This document shows positions 1 to 11,618 of a stretch of 37,732 bases of DNA, one piece after another. The notes beneath the pieces were generated by a model. The model searched no databases and was not told the DNA's origin. It saw nothing but the letters and a program-made list of their open reading frames with translations. Made by a program: the position numbers and the translations under genes. Location of the stretch: assembly GCF_022346615.1 (NCBI RefSeq), contig NZ_JAKRNS010000016.1, positions 1-37,732 of the forward strand. Direction: 5' to 3'. Origin of the DNA: Staphylococcus sp. ACRSN (GTDB lineage: Bacteria > Bacillota > Bacilli > Staphylococcales > Staphylococcaceae). How positions within the stretch are numbered: position 1 is the stretch's first letter; each line of letters starts with the position of its first letter.

Positions 1-37
1 TTAAGTCCTGTGCGTCTGCCAGTTCCGCCACCCCGGC
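1..37 (-). tRNA. tRNA-Leu(UAA), 5' part only
   Basis: Read on the minus strand the tRNA begins GCCGGGGTGGCGGAACTGGC and runs through the D-arm to the anticodon loop, where the window ends at ...GGACTTAA. This gives a probable UAA anticodon. The long D-arm fits a class II tRNA such as Leu. The variable arm, T-arm and acceptor 3' side lie outside the window. It is the last visible member of the 5S-tRNA cluster. Confidence 0.85.
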
Positions 38-45
38 AAAAATAA

Positions 46-120
46 TGGAGCAGAAGACGGGATTCGAACCCGCGACCCCGACCTTGGCAAGGTCGTATTC
101 TACCGCTGAACTACTTCTGC
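46..120 (-). tRNA. tRNA-Gly(GCC)
   Basis: The acceptor arms GCAGAAG and CTTCTGC pair, the anticodon stem CGACC/GGTCG encloses TTGCCAA with anticodon GCC, and the T-arm carries GGTTCGAATCC. The discriminator is T and a CCA end is encoded. It lies 8 bases downstream of the Leu tRNA start in coordinate terms and is co-oriented with the rest of the cluster. Confidence 0.95.
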
Positions 121-133
121 AAAGTGAAACTGA

Positions 134-206
134 TGAGCCATAGAGGATTCGAACCTCTGACCCTCTGATTAAAAGTCAGATGCTCTACCAACTGAGCTAA
201 TGGCTC
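134..206 (-). tRNA. tRNA-Lys(UUU), no encoded CCA
   Basis: The acceptor arms GAGCCAT and ATGGCTC pair, the anticodon loop is CTTTTAA (anticodon UUU), and the T-arm has GGTTCGAATCC. The discriminator A is followed by TCA rather than CCA, so the 3' CCA would have to be added by nucleotidyltransferase, unlike the Gly, Thr and Val tRNAs beside it. Confidence 0.95.
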
Positions 207-212
207 ATGAAA

Positions 213-288
<76 letters not shown>

Positions 289-301
289 ATATTCATTTGA
301 A

Positions 302-377
302 TGGTGGAGGATGACGGGTTCGAACCGCCGACCCTCTGCTTGTAAGGCAGATGCTCTCCCAGCTGAGCTAATCCTCC
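302..377 (-). tRNA. tRNA-Val(UAC)
   Basis: The acceptor arms GGAGGAT/ATCCTCC pair, the anticodon loop is CTTACAA (anticodon UAC), the T-arm has GGTTCGAACC, and CCA is encoded. It starts 11 bases after the 3' end of the 5S rRNA, so both should be on one transcript. Confidence 0.95.
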
Positions 378-388
378 GTTATATTTAA

Positions 389-504
389 TGCCTGGCAACG
401 TCCTACTCTTGCGGAACGTAAGTCCGACTACCATCGGCGCTAAAGAGCTTAACTTCTGTGTTCGGCATGGGAACAGGTGTGACCTCTTTGCTATTGCCAC
501 CAGA
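389..504 (-). rRNA. rrf: 5S ribosomal RNA, head of the tRNA cluster
   Basis: A full 116-nt 5S gene starting TCTGGTGGCAATAGC and ending GGACGTTGCCAGGCA, with the usual central region CCGAACACAGAAGTTAAGC. There is no 23S gene upstream; the next gene upstream is lysS. It therefore appears to be the first gene of a 5S-Val-Thr-Lys-Gly-Leu transcript. From memory S. aureus has a similar 5S-tRNA string leading into a 16S gene, which would be outside the window. It differs from the 5S at the other end of the window at one base (A at plus-strand 444, G at 37690). Confidence 0.96.
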
Positions 505-639
505 CAATTAACTTACTTAATCAATAATACATTGTTTGTTTATTTTTTGCAATGGTCAATTTTACACTGTGTTGACATTTTCTTAACGAAGCTTTTACAA
601 AACTTTCGATATCAACAAGTTGTTTTTGACGACTTTTTT

Positions 640-668
640 ATATTACTTCATTTCTGTAATTAAGTCAA
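640..668 (-). promoter_or_regulatory. strong rRNA-type promoter for the 5S-tRNA cluster
   Basis: On the minus strand TTGACT (663-668) is followed after exactly 17 bases by TAATAT (640-645), a near-consensus vegetative promoter. The predicted start near 633 leaves a leader of about 130 nt before the 5S gene. A/T-rich DNA and a perfect palindrome lie directly upstream. Confidence 0.8.
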
Positions 669-677
669 TACTTTTTT

Positions 678-699
678 GAAATTGTTTTAAAACAATTTC
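678..699. repeat. perfect 22-bp palindrome upstream of the 5S-tRNA promoter
   Basis: The two 11-base halves GAAATTGTTTT and AAAACAATTTC are exact reverse complements with no spacer. The palindrome ends nine bases from the -35 box of the promoter at 640-668. It could be an operator for a dimeric regulator, or simply an A/T-rich upstream element that happens to be symmetric. Confidence 0.75.
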
Positions 700-918
700 T
701 TATTCATTGCTTGCGTCTTGTTGGTTTCGTTTCACCTCAACTCGACTTGAATAAGTTTATCATAGGAATAAGTTATATGCTACACCTTTTTTAGTATATT
801 TTTCTATTTTATTAGTTTTTGTTAACTATTTGTATCTTATTACGTTATTATTTTATAAAAGTCTGGTTAATTATTGTTATAACCCCTCTTGATATTGGTT
901 TATGGCAATTATTTCTTG

Positions 919-963
919 TAAAAAAGAAGCGTGTATACATAAGTTATGTATACACGCTTCTTT
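919..963 (-). terminator. intrinsic terminator of lysS
   Basis: A perfect 15-bp stem, GAAGCGTGTATACAT (926-940) with its complement at 946-960, and a 5-base loop. On the minus strand it is followed by a run of Ts. It sits about ten bases past the lysS stop codon. Confidence 0.92.
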
Positions 964-972
964 ATTTAATTA

Positions 973-2708
<1,736 letters not shown>

Positions 2709-2723
2709 TTAAATGAAAAACTA

Positions 2724-3202
2724 TCACTTTTTATATTTCTTAACAGAATTATCTGGAGTCACTAAATTTCCTATCTTCTTATTAGAATGTGGTTCAACAA
2801 CATTCGTTGCGATATCATTCAATGGAATTAGTACAAATGCACGTTCAATCATACGCGGATGAGGCACAATCAAATTAGAGTCATCAATAATTTGATTACC
2901 ATACAAAAGTATATCAATATCTAACGTTCTAGGTCCCCAATGTATGTCTCTAACTCGATGTAGTTGCTGTTCCGTTTCCATACATAACTTTAATAAATCT
3001 TGTGCAGTTAATGAAGTTTGAACCTCTAAACACAAATTTAAAAACTGTGGTTGATCAACATATCCTACAGGTTCTGTTTCATATATAGGTGATGTATTGG
3101 TCACTTCCACACCATTCGAGTTGTTTAAAATTCTAATCGCTTCATTAAGCTGCGCTTCTCTATCTCCTATATTACTTCCTAACCCCAAATATGCGTTTAA
3201 CA

Positions 3203-3203
<1 letters not shown>
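2724..3203 (-). CDS. folK: 2-amino-4-hydroxy-6-hydroxymethyldihydropteridine pyrophosphokinase
   Basis: Transfers pyrophosphate from ATP to 6-hydroxymethyl-7,8-dihydropterin, the step before FolP in dihydrofolate synthesis. The 159-residue protein begins with the HPPK motif LGLGSNIGDR (6-15) and carries the signature WGPRTLDIDILLYG (89-102), including the two metal-binding aspartates D95 and D97. Its ATG overlaps the folB stop codon in a TAATG arrangement, implying translational coupling. Length is normal for the family. Downstream is the dusB remnant and then lysS, with no terminator visible between, so lysS is probably reached by readthrough. Confidence 0.97.
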
Positions 3204-4355
<1,152 letters not shown>

Positions 4356-4391
4356 CTACTTCCTTTCATTGTGTCCCATCACAATTAAGAT

Positions 4392-4420
4392 ATACTATTA
4401 CCTTTCTATAATAACGTGAA
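4392..4420 (-). promoter_or_regulatory. possible folP promoter
   Basis: TTCACG (4415-4420) and TAGTAT (4392-4397) on the minus strand are separated by 17 bases. Both boxes are imperfect. Some promoter is expected here because a terminator lies just upstream at 4497-4537. Confidence 0.35.
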
Positions 4421-4496
4421 TATTAAAATTTTTCAGTGGCAAATACTCATCCCACTTTTCAATTTAGTAACTTACAGGTTCCAGCGCCAACTTTAA

Positions 4497-4537
4497 CACA
4501 AAAAAAACCGGCACACACAACTCATTGTGGCCGGTCA
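4497..4537 (-). terminator. intrinsic terminator of cysK
   Basis: ACCGGC (4507-4512) pairs with GCCGGT (4530-4535), and CACAA/TTGTG extends the stem inside. On the minus strand the hairpin is followed by a run of eight or more Ts. It starts 14 bases past the cysK stop. Confidence 0.92.
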
Positions 4538-4550
4538 ATTCAACGCATTT

Positions 4551-5486
4551 TTAGTCGTCGAAAGAATATAGAGGTGTAGATAAATAACGTTCACCGTTAC
4601 TTGGTAATACTGTGACAACTGTCTTACCTTTGCCTAATTCTTTAGCTTTTTGAATTGCTGCATAAATCGCTGCTCCTGAAGAAATACCACCTAAAATACC
4701 TTCAGCTTTAGCAACTTCACGTGATGTTTCCATCGCAATTTCATTACCTACTTTAATGATTTCATCATAGATATTAGTATTTAACGTATCAGGAATAAAT
4801 CCAGCACCTAAACCTTGTAATTTATGTGGTCCTGGTTCGCCACCACTCAATACTGGTGAATCTTCTGGTTCGATTGCTACTAAGTTTATATCTGGATATT
4901 TCTCTTTCAAGACTTTACCAGCACCACTTAAAGTACCACCAGTACCTACGCCTGCCAAGAATGCATCGATTGTTTTACCTTCAAATTGCTCAACTAATTC
5001 TGGACCAGTTGTTAATTCGTGTACACGAGGGTTCGCTGGGTTTTCAAATTGTTGTGGCTCAAAATATCCAAACTCTTCTTTAAGTTCTTTTGCCTTTTTG
5101 ATTGCGCCTTTCATAGCTTCTGATCCAGGTGTTAATACTAACTCTGCACCATATGCTTTTAATAAATTACGACGCTCTTGACTCATCGTTTCAGGCATTG
5201 TAAATACTGCTTTATAACCTTTTGCAGCACATACAAATGCTAAACCAATACCTGTATTACCACTTGTAGGTTCAACAATCGTATCACCCGGTTTAATTTT
5301 GCCAGCTTTTTCAGCTTCCTCAATCATCGCTAATGCGATACGGTCTTTTACAGAGCCACCTGGATTTTGATATTCAAGTTTTACATAAACGTCAGCTGAA
5401 TTTTCATCCACAACGTTGTTTAATTTAACTACCGGTGTATTACCGATTACTTCTACAATATTGTTTACTGGTTTGTTGTTTGTCAT
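4551..5486 (-). CDS. cysK: cysteine synthase (O-acetylserine thiol-lyase)
   Basis: PLP enzyme that makes cysteine from O-acetylserine and sulfide. The 311-residue protein has the PLP-lysine motif NPGGSVKDR (K47), the substrate loop TSGNTG (74-79), the phosphate-binding [10 protein letters not shown] loop, and a C-terminal GGISSGAA segment, all as in CysK fold type II enzymes. The ATG start is preceded by AAAGGAGC. It has its own predicted promoter and a strong terminator, so it appears monocistronic. CysM-type enzymes share these motifs; the CysK assignment rests on overall similarity and the conserved position between hslO and the folate genes. Confidence 0.95.
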   Translation of the reverse strand: MTNNKPVNNIVEVIGNTPVVKLNNVVDENSADVYVKLEYQNPGGSVKDRIALAMIEEAEKAGKIKPGDTIVEPTSGNTGIGLAFVCAAKGYKAVFTMPETMSQERRNLLKAYGAELVLTPGSEAMKGAIKKAKELKEEFGYFEPQQFENPANPRVHELTTGPELVEQFEGKTIDAFLAGVGTGGTLSGAGKVLKEKYPDINLVAIEPEDSPVLSGGEPGPHKLQGLGAGFIPDTLNTNIYDEIIKVGNEIAMETSREVAKAEGILGGISSGAAIYAAIQKAKELGKGKTVVTVLPSNGERYLSTPLYSFDD

Positions 5487-5541
5487 TAGTAAAGCTCCTT
5501 TTCGTTAAAAAGTTTAAATGCATACTTTTTTTATCGGATAT

Positions 5542-5571
5542 AGTATATATTTTATCAGATTTTTCTGTAAA
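5542..5571 (-). promoter_or_regulatory. predicted cysK promoter
   Basis: TTTACA (5566-5571) and TATACT (5542-5547) on the minus strand, spacing 18, within an A/T-rich tract 56 bases upstream of the cysK start. Any CymR-type cysteine control would act here, but I cannot identify a reliable operator. Confidence 0.5.
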
Positions 5572-5642
5572 TACAACTATGAAACCTTAATTTTATTTTT
5601 TCACTTTACTTAATGTACATCGAACGCCTTCAGGACAATAAT

Positions 5643-6524
5643 TTAGTTCCCGCTCTCTAACAATGCTTCTAACTCATTTTCTGTAAAATTATACTTCGTT
5701 CTACAAAAATGACATTCTGCTTCTGCACCATGATCTTCATTAATCATACTAATAATTTCAGCTTCACCTAATCCTTTAATTGCAGTTAAAAATTTATCAT
5801 GTCCACAATTACATTCAAATTGCGTAGGAACATTTTCTAAAATTTGCACATTTTCTTCACCTAATATTTCAAATAAAATTTGTTCTGGTGTCAGTCCTTG
5901 ATCAATTAATTTAGAAACAGGTGTCATATTATTAATTGCTTCCTCTAATTTTGTGATTGTTGCATCTTCAGCACCTGGCATAACTTGTAGTAAAAATCCG
6001 CCTGCAGCTTTAATTGTATTATCAGGATTTACTAATACACCTAACCCAACTGATGAAGGTGTTTGTTCACTTTTAGCAAAGTAATAAGTAAAATCTTCTC
6101 CAAGTTCTCCTGACACAATTGGACTAGAACCTGAAAAATAATCTTTCATTCCCACATCTTTTACAACAGTTAATGAACCTTCCGTACCAACTGCTCTGCG
6201 TACATCTAATTTTCCAATATCATTTAATGGGAAATGTGTTTGTGGATTAGTAACATAGCCGCGCACATTACCTTTCGCATCTGCATCTGCAATAATTTTA
6301 CCAATCGGTCCTTTACCATCAACAGTAACGGTTAATTTTTGTTCGCCTTTTAACATTGCCCCCATCATCACTGTTGCTGTCATAGTTCTACCAAGTGCTG
6401 CTGAGGCAGTCGGCCATGTATAATGTCTCGTTTGTGCTTCTTGAACACTTTCTGTAGTCAGCGCACCATACGCACGTATTTGTCCTCCAAAAGCTAATGC
6501 TTTTACAATATAATCATTCGTCAT
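5643..6524 (-). CDS. hslO: Hsp33 redox-regulated chaperone
   Basis: A cytoplasmic holdase activated by oxidation, protecting proteins from aggregation under oxidative stress. The 293-residue protein ends with the zinc redox switch: CNC (C238, C240) and CHFC (C271, C274), the CXC...CXXC arrangement of the family. The N-terminal domain starts [16 protein letters not shown]. The ATG has AGGAG ten bases upstream. It lies between ftsH and cysK as in Bacillus, but coaX, which I remember next to ftsH there, is absent. The 156-base gap before cysK shows no clear terminator. Confidence 0.97.
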   Translation of the reverse strand: MTNDYIVKALAFGGQIRAYGALTTESVQEAQTRHYTWPTASAALGRTMTATVMMGAMLKGEQKLTVTVDGKGPIGKIIADADAKGNVRGYVTNPQTHFPLNDIGKLDVRRAVGTEGSLTVVKDVGMKDYFSGSSPIVSGELGEDFTYYFAKSEQTPSSVGLGVLVNPDNTIKAAGGFLLQVMPGAEDATITKLEEAINNMTPVSKLIDQGLTPEQILFEILGEENVQILENVPTQFECNCGHDKFLTAIKGLGEAEIISMINEDHGAEAECHFCRTKYNFTENELEALLESGN

Positions 6525-6663
6525 TACATCATTTCTCCTTTTATATGCTCATGTGCTTATATCTAATTCTACACATCATTTTATTTCATTTTTAGTTCAA
6601 CTTATTTTACTGGTTCATATTAAAAAATGCTAAACATCTGTTTGAAATCATTCCGTTAATATA

Positions 6664-6712
6664 GAAAAAACGTCTCTTTCTACTATCCACTATGATAGCA
6701 AAAAGAGACGTT
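6664..6712 (-). terminator. intrinsic terminator of ftsH
   Basis: An 11-bp stem, AACGTCTCTTT (6669-6679) with AAAGAGACGTT (6702-6712), extended inside by CTATC/GATAG. On the minus strand it is followed by TTTTTT. It lies 12 bases past the ftsH stop. Confidence 0.92.
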
Positions 6713-6724
6713 ATAGTTTAGTCA

Positions 6725-8797
6725 TTAATTTCTATGACTTGGATCATTTGGATCACTTGGATTGCTTGGTTTATCGATTGTCGGTGATTGTTCGTGACCT
6801 GTTGCTTCACTTTCACCTTCGTTTTCTTTATCGTGCTCATCTTCACGAACATCGTCTAATGATTGTTCTTTTCGAACGTCTTCATATGATTTTCCATATT
6901 TACCTTCTTCGAATTCAGAGCTATCTTTTTTAACTACTTCAGCACTATCATAATCTACTTCTGGTAATACACCATCGTAGAATAATGAATGAATCTGTTC
7001 TGCTACTAAAGTCTCTTCCGTTAATAACGATTCAGCAATCAAATTCAATTGAGATTTATGTTCTAATAGAATATCTTTACAACGCTCATATTGTTCTTTG
7101 ATAATACGTTGTACTTCTTTATCGATTTCATAAGCAATTTGACCAGAATATTCTGGTTCACCTTGCATATCTTTACCAAGGAAGACTTGGCCATTACTGC
7201 TACTTGAGAACTGAATTGGACCAAGTTTTTTACTCATACCATATTCAGTAACCATTTGACGCGCAATTTGCGTTGCACGTTCAAAGTCATTTGATGCACC
7301 AGTTGAAACTTCATTGAAGTTAATATCTTCTGATACACGTCCACCAAGAAGACCACAAATCTTGTCTAATAATTCTGGCTCAGTCATTAAGAATCTATCT
7401 TGTTTAGGTAGCATCATAGCATACCCACCTGCTTGACCACGAGGAACAATAGTAACTTTGTGTACAACTTCTGCTTCATCAAGAACCATACCGATAATCG
7501 TATGACCCGCTTCGTGATGAGCCACAATGTTACGTTCTTTTTCAGAAATAACACGTGATTTTTTAGCTGGACCTGCAATAACACGGTCTGTTGCTTCTTC
7601 AATATCTCGCATGTCTATTTTTTTCTTACCTTCACGTACAGCAATAAGTGATGCTTCGTTTAATAAGTTTTCCAAATCTGCACCAGAGAACCCTGGTGTT
7701 CTTTGAGAGATTGCTTTCAAGTCTACTGTCTCATCTAATGGTTTGTTCTTAGAATGAACATGTAGAATCGCTTCACGGCCTTTTACATCTGGTCGTCCTA
7801 CTTGGATTTGTCTGTCGAAACGACCCGGACGTAATAATGCAGGGTCAAGAATGTCTGGTCTGTTCGTAGCTGCGATCATGATAATACCTTCATTTTCACC
7901 AAAACCATCCATTTCAACAAGTAATTGGTTAAGCGTTTGTTCACGTTCATCGTGACCACCGCCTACACCTGCGCCACGTTGACGACCTACTGCATCAATT
8001 TCATCGATGAAAATAATACATGGTGCGTTTTTCTTAGCATTTTCAAACAAGTCACGTACACGACTTGCACCTACACCAACAAACATCTCAACGAAGTCTG
8101 AACCACTGATTGAGAAGAACGGTGTTCCAGCTTCACCTGCAACTGCACGAGCAAGTAATGTCTTACCTGTTCCCGGAGGACCCACTAATAATACACCTTT
8201 AGGTATACGTGAACCCATTTGTTTAAATTGCTTATTATCTTTTAAGAAGTCAACAATTTCTACTAACTCTTGCTTTTCTTCATCTGCACCTGCTACATCA
8301 GAGAAGCGTACACGTTTTTTCTGACTGTCGTACATTTTAGCTTTGGATTTACCAAAGTTCATCATACGACCGCCACCGCCGCCGCCACCTTGAGCTTGGC
8401 TAAGGAAGAAAATAAATAAAAGGGCAATTATTAATACTGGAATAAGTGTTGTTAAAATACTAACAAACACACTTTGTTTTTCTTCTTCTTTAACTGTAAA
8501 TTTCAATCCATCTTGACTTTGTGCTTTGTCAGTTATTTTTTCAAGTTCTTTATCGTTGTTATATAAAATAGTTGAAGAATAATCTTCACCTTTTTTCGTT
8601 TTACCACTTACCATATAGACATTTTGTTCTGGTTGAATTTCAAGTGACTTAAGGTCACCTTTGTCTAACTGCTTTACAAATTGGTTATATGTAAGTTGTT
8701 TTGGCATATTTCCATTGCCGTTGAGCCACGAAAACAAGCCGAATATAATAACGCCAATGATTGCAATAACTAGCACATTACGAAAGGCCTTCTGCAT
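6725..8797 (-). CDS. ftsH: ATP-dependent zinc metalloprotease FtsH
   Basis: Membrane-anchored AAA+ protease that degrades misfolded membrane proteins and short-lived regulators. The 690-residue protein has two membrane segments (about 7-26 and 110-133) flanking an external domain, then a glycine-rich linker (137-143). The AAA domain has Walker A GPPGTGKT (206-213) and Walker B IIFIDE (261-266), with the second region of homology near 310-330. The zinc site is HEAGH (428-432). Residues after about 640 form an acidic, low-complexity tail rich in Glu, Asp, Ser and Pro. It has its own terminator and probably its own promoter, with 303 bases between it and hpt. Confidence 0.98.
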   Translation of the reverse strand: MQKAFRNVLVIAIIGVIIFGLFSWLNGNGNMPKQLTYNQFVKQLDKGDLKSLEIQPEQNVYMVSGKTKKGEDYSSTILYNNDKELEKITDKAQSQDGLKFTVKEEEKQSVFVSILTTLIPVLIIALLFIFFLSQAQGGGGGGGRMMNFGKSKAKMYDSQKKRVRFSDVAGADEEKQELVEIVDFLKDNKQFKQMGSRIPKGVLLVGPPGTGKTLLARAVAGEAGTPFFSISGSDFVEMFVGVGASRVRDLFENAKKNAPCIIFIDEIDAVGRQRGAGVGGGHDEREQTLNQLLVEMDGFGENEGIIMIAATNRPDILDPALLRPGRFDRQIQVGRPDVKGREAILHVHSKNKPLDETVDLKAISQRTPGFSGADLENLLNEASLIAVREGKKKIDMRDIEEATDRVIAGPAKKSRVISEKERNIVAHHEAGHTIIGMVLDEAEVVHKVTIVPRGQAGGYAMMLPKQDRFLMTEPELLDKICGLLGGRVSEDINFNEVSTGASNDFERATQIARQMVTEYGMSKKLGPIQFSSSSNGQVFLGKDMQGEPEYSGQIAYEIDKEVQRIIKEQYERCKDILLEHKSQLNLIAESLLTEETLVAEQIHSLFYDGVLPEVDYDSAEVVKKDSSEFEEGKYGKSYEDVRKEQSLDDVREDEHDKENEGESEATGHEQSPTIDKPSNPSDPNDPSHRN

Positions 8798-8836
8798 GCG
8801 TCGTTTCCTCCTACTTCAATAATAAAACTAACAAAA

Positions 8837-8845
8837 ATTGTAACA
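8837..8845 (-). promoter_or_regulatory. possible extended -10 promoter for ftsH
   Basis: The minus strand reads TGTTACAAT, an extended -10 element, 40 bases upstream of the ftsH start. A TTGACA (8855-8860) is only 12 bases upstream of the hexamer, too close to be its -35 box, so the call rests on the extended -10 alone. Confidence 0.35.
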
Positions 8846-8992
8846 TAACGCGACTGTCAAAGGCTAGTATTTCAACTTTTGCACGATGCTTACAATTTCT
8901 ATTGTTTTAGTTTAATTTTTAAATTATTTCCCGATAAACACTAACTAAAACTACTAATCGTATTTTGTATAAATTGTCGTAATCAGTGAATT

Positions 8993-9022
8993 AAAAAATT
9001 GATTAATTTCCATCAATTTTTA
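8993..9022 (-). terminator. possible bidirectional terminator after hpt
   Basis: AAAAATTGAT (8994-9003) pairs with ATCAATTTTT (9012-9021) around an 8-base loop. The A and T runs form part of the stem, so it could work on either strand. The stem is A/T-only and weak, and it is about 80 bases past the hpt stop. Confidence 0.45.
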
Positions 9023-9100
9023 TTCTATTTATATTAGACTATTTTATCAGTCTAGAAACTATAGTATACAATAACTTAGCAATTGAATAAATTTACTTGC

Positions 9101-9637
9101 TTATGAATAAATTTCAGGCTTTAGTGTTCCAATATACGGTAAATTTCTATAATGTTCTGCATAATCTAAACCATATCCCACTACAAATTCATCAGGGATT
9201 TTTTTACCAACATATTTTGCTTCAATATTTGCTTTACGACGGTTTGGCTTATCTAAAAGCGTTACAATTTCTAATGAGTTTACACGACGTGATTGTAATA
9301 ACTCAGTAATTGATTTTAATGTAGTACCAGTTTCCAAGATATCTTCAATAATTAATACATCTTTATTTTCAATTGATGAACCTAGGTCTTTCAATATTTG
9401 TACTTCACCTGTTGATTCCGTGCCTCCATGATAACTTGAAACATCCATAAAATCGATTGCCAAATGTGTATCGATGCGTTTAATCAAATCAGCCATAAAC
9501 ATCACTGATCCTTTTAATATTCCGATACAAACTAACGGCTTTCCTTTATAATCTTCAGTGATTTTCGCACCCAAATCTTTGCAAATTTGGTTTAAATCTT
9601 CCTCGCTTAATAGTATTTCCTTCAAATCATCATGCAT
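9101..9637 (-). CDS. hpt: hypoxanthine phosphoribosyltransferase
   Basis: Salvages hypoxanthine and guanine to IMP and GMP using PRPP. The 178-residue protein carries the PRPP-binding motif LIIEDILETGTTL (95-107), the early flexible-loop region around SSYHGGTESTGEV, and the purine-contact segment near its C-terminus (VVGYGLDYAEHYRNLPYIG; F-D-Y type). GAGG lies 7 bases before the ATG. It is only two bases downstream of tilS, the same pairing as in Bacillus, so the two are surely cotranscribed. In related bacteria TilS and Hpt proteins are reported to act together on ftsH expression; nothing here tests that. Confidence 0.97.
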   Translation of the reverse strand: MHDDLKEILLSEEDLNQICKDLGAKITEDYKGKPLVCIGILKGSVMFMADLIKRIDTHLAIDFMDVSSYHGGTESTGEVQILKDLGSSIENKDVLIIEDILETGTTLKSITELLQSRRVNSLEIVTLLDKPNRRKANIEAKYVGKKIPDEFVVGYGLDYAEHYRNLPYIGTLKPEIYS

Positions 9638-9639
9638 TT

Positions 9640-10929
9640 TTATTCCTCTCCCACGTTTCTTATTAATATGAATTCATTATATTTTTGCTTTAAAAACAAA
9701 GTCCCAACTGCAAGTATTTCTTCTTTGGCATTAACTATTACAGGCATTTCGTCACGTTGTTGTTGTATTATTTTCTCGTCAATAAATAACCTACTCACTT
9801 TTTTATGACCATTGTCACCATTTAATTGAAACTTATCGCCATCTTGCCGAGTCCTAATCGTCAATGGGTAGTTCTCTACCGGTAAGATGTTTATAATTTC
9901 AATAGTATAATGACCAAAAGTGTATGCACCCGGTTCATTCACCTTAATTTGAGAAAGCGCTTGTTCATAATTTGCCATTAAGATAAATTTATCATAAGCG
10001 ATATGAATTATCCATTTATCTGTTGCATATAAAGTACATTGTGCAATGTTACTGGCAATTTGTTTAAACCATACTTCATACGTTTTTTCAGATATCGGTT
10101 GTTCTAATGCTAATTTTTCAGTTAACTTATCTAATACAATCATTTTAACACCATGACGTAATTCTAAAAATTCATTTCTTGAAAAAACAATTTTAGTTAT
10201 ATTGTGATGGTTAGTGACTTTTTTATCAATAAAATGATTAGCCTCTTGATGAATAACGTCCATTTGTTCATCATGCCAGTCTTTCAATTTAAGCAATTGA
10301 TGTGTCGACAAATGCATGTTGTTATCAATCTCTGGCAATAAACGGTTACGTATATCATTTCTCACATACTTATTATCTTTATTTGTTTCATCTTCATAGA
10401 ATGGTACTTGCCACTCATGCTGATAATACTTTATTTCATTTTTAGTTACATTTAAAAACGGTCTTACAATGAGATAACTATTGCGTCTCATTTTGTATTC
10501 CATTCCTAATTTACTACGTGTAGAACGCCCGGTCATAATTCTGTAAAAAACCGTCTCAATTTGATCATCTAAATGATGTGCAGTCAATAAAACGTCCGCG
10601 TTAAGTCTCTTCATCATTATATCAAACCAACCATAACGCATAGTTCTTGCTTCAGTTTCAATACTGTTTCCTGCGTTTATAACATGTGATAAATCTAGGT
10701 TATATACAAATAACTCAATGTTATTTTGCTCACAATACTGCTTTATAAATTGTTCTTCTTTTGTTGCGATGTCTCTAATTCCGTGATTAACGTGCAAACA
10801 GGTGATTTTTTTATACGAATGACTATAATGCTTTATCAATTGATGTAATAACACCATACTATCGATACCAGTGGAAACCGCTACAACAATATGACTATCA
10901 CTATGCCATCCTTCACTATTTATCTCCAT
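9640..10929 (-). CDS. tilS: tRNA(Ile)-lysidine synthetase
   Basis: Modifies C34 of tRNA-Ile(CAU) to lysidine with ATP and lysine so that it reads AUA codons; essential in most bacteria. The 429-residue protein has the N-terminal N-type ATP-pyrophosphatase loop, here STGIDS (19-24) instead of the common SGGxDS, plus LLTAHHLDDQIET with the conserved HxxDQ, and the linker segment EDETNKDNKYVRNDIR. The long C-terminal portion ends with the TilS C domain (GDKFQLNGDNGHKKVSRLFID). I remember S. aureus TilS with the same STGIDS loop, so this is probably a genus trait. It starts its own transcript after the terminator at 10989-11026 and is followed by hpt. Confidence 0.96.
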   Translation of the reverse strand: MEINSEGWHSDSHIVVAVSTGIDSMVLLHQLIKHYSHSYKKITCLHVNHGIRDIATKEEQFIKQYCEQNNIELFVYNLDLSHVINAGNSIETEARTMRYGWFDIMMKRLNADVLLTAHHLDDQIETVFYRIMTGRSTRSKLGMEYKMRRNSYLIVRPFLNVTKNEIKYYQHEWQVPFYEDETNKDNKYVRNDIRNRLLPEIDNNMHLSTHQLLKLKDWHDEQMDVIHQEANHFIDKKVTNHHNITKIVFSRNEFLELRHGVKMIVLDKLTEKLALEQPISEKTYEVWFKQIASNIAQCTLYATDKWIIHIAYDKFILMANYEQALSQIKVNEPGAYTFGHYTIEIINILPVENYPLTIRTRQDGDKFQLNGDNGHKKVSRLFIDEKIIQQQRDEMPVIVNAKEEILAVGTLFLKQKYNEFILIRNVGEE

Positions 10930-10988
10930 GTTTTTTCACCTCACTCACATATTTCATATATCCATCTGCAGCATAATTAACTATACAA

Positions 10989-11026
10989 TAAAAAAGAGAC
11001 TGTTTCCTCTAATAAGAAAACAGCCT
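10989..11026 (-). terminator. intrinsic terminator after the S1-domain gene
   Basis: Minus-strand GGCTGTTTTC pairs (with one wobble) with GAAACAGTC around a 9-base loop, followed by TCTTTTTTATT. It lies about 95 bases past the stop of the gene at 11120-11518, which leaves an unexplained stretch of 3' sequence. Confidence 0.85.
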
Positions 11027-11119
11027 TTGATTGATAGTGACAAACTTATTTATATCCTACAAGCTTATTTCCAACAACCTTCTATATTTCCTTGAAACAG
11101 TCTTTATACTCTATAATAC

Positions 11120-11518
11120 TTAACGCTTAGCGCCTTTACCACCACGTCTAGATTCTGTTTGACGTTTAATAGAAGTTAACTTATCCTCACTGTCTTTCAA
11201 GAAATTCGTTAATTTCTTCTCAAAATCTTCCGGTTTTGTTTGTGGTTGTTTATAACTTGGTTTACTTTGCGGTTTACGAGGACGATCTTTTGCTTTTTTA
11301 ATTGAAAGACTTATCTTTCCATCGTCGGCAATTGAAAGCACTTTAACTTCAACTTCATCTCCGACAGTTAAATGATCTTCTACGTTTTCTACGTAATTAT
11401 CCGCAACCTCACTTATGTGAACTAAGCCACTTTTCCCTTCAGGAAGTTCGACAAACGCGCCAAACTTTTTGATTCCAGTGACTTTACCTTTAAGCTTGTT
11501 TCCTACTTCGATTGACAT
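11120..11518 (-). CDS. yabR: S1 RNA-binding domain protein (YabR-like)
   Basis: A 132-residue protein with one S1 domain at residues 5-76 (KLKGKVTGIKKFGAFVEL ... GLVHISEVADNYV ... GDEVEVKVLSI) and a basic, Lys/Arg/Gln-rich C-terminal tail ending SRRGGKGAKR. It is likely to bind RNA or associate with ribosomes, but the exact role of this family is not established to my knowledge. The order divIC-yabR-tilS-hpt-ftsH matches Bacillus with sporulation genes removed. It has its own strong predicted promoter (11560-11588) and AGGAGG-type ribosome binding site. Confidence 0.9.
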   Translation of the reverse strand: MSIEVGNKLKGKVTGIKKFGAFVELPEGKSGLVHISEVADNYVENVEDHLTVGDEVEVKVLSIADDGKISLSIKKAKDRPRKPQSKPSYKQPQTKPEDFEKKLTNFLKDSEDKLTSIKRQTESRRGGKGAKR

Positions 11519-11559
11519 AGTGTAAATAAATCCTCCCGATTCGTTTCGATTTTAACTTT

Positions 11560-11588
11560 ATTATATGCCTGTTTACACAATTTAACAA
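11560..11588 (-). promoter_or_regulatory. predicted promoter of the S1-domain gene
   Basis: TTGTTA (11583-11588) and a perfect TATAAT (11560-11565) on the minus strand with 17-base spacing. It starts just downstream of divIC, 42 bases before the yabR ATG. Confidence 0.75.
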
Positions 11589-11618
11589 TGGTATTATGAT
11601 TCAAAAAAATAAATTTTC

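Larger units (their letters stand above)
505..972. other. non-coding region between lysS and the 5S gene
   Basis: This 468-base A/T-rich gap holds the lysS terminator, the palindrome, the 5S-tRNA promoter and its leader. About 700-918 is A/T-rich with no feature I can name. Open frames here are short and cross non-coding signals, and I do not support any as a gene. Confidence 0.7.
8798..9100. other. A/T-rich gap between hpt and ftsH
   Basis: This 303-base gap holds the ftsH ribosome binding site (AGGAGG), the possible extended -10 promoter, and a hairpin that could end the tilS-hpt transcript. No coding frame is supportable. Confidence 0.6.

Noticed and set aside
573..601. TTGACA on the plus strand followed 17 bases later by TTACAA
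   Set aside because: The -10 box is poor, and the only gene-like sequence beyond it on that strand is non-coding.
388..663. Plus-strand open frame of 91 codons
   Set aside because: It runs antisense across the 5S rRNA and the promoter of the tRNA cluster, and has no protein-like composition.
8007..8324. Plus-strand 105-codon frame within ftsH, and similar antisense frames within other genes
   Set aside because: They lie opposite well-conserved coding sequence, lack ribosome binding sites and match no family I recognise.
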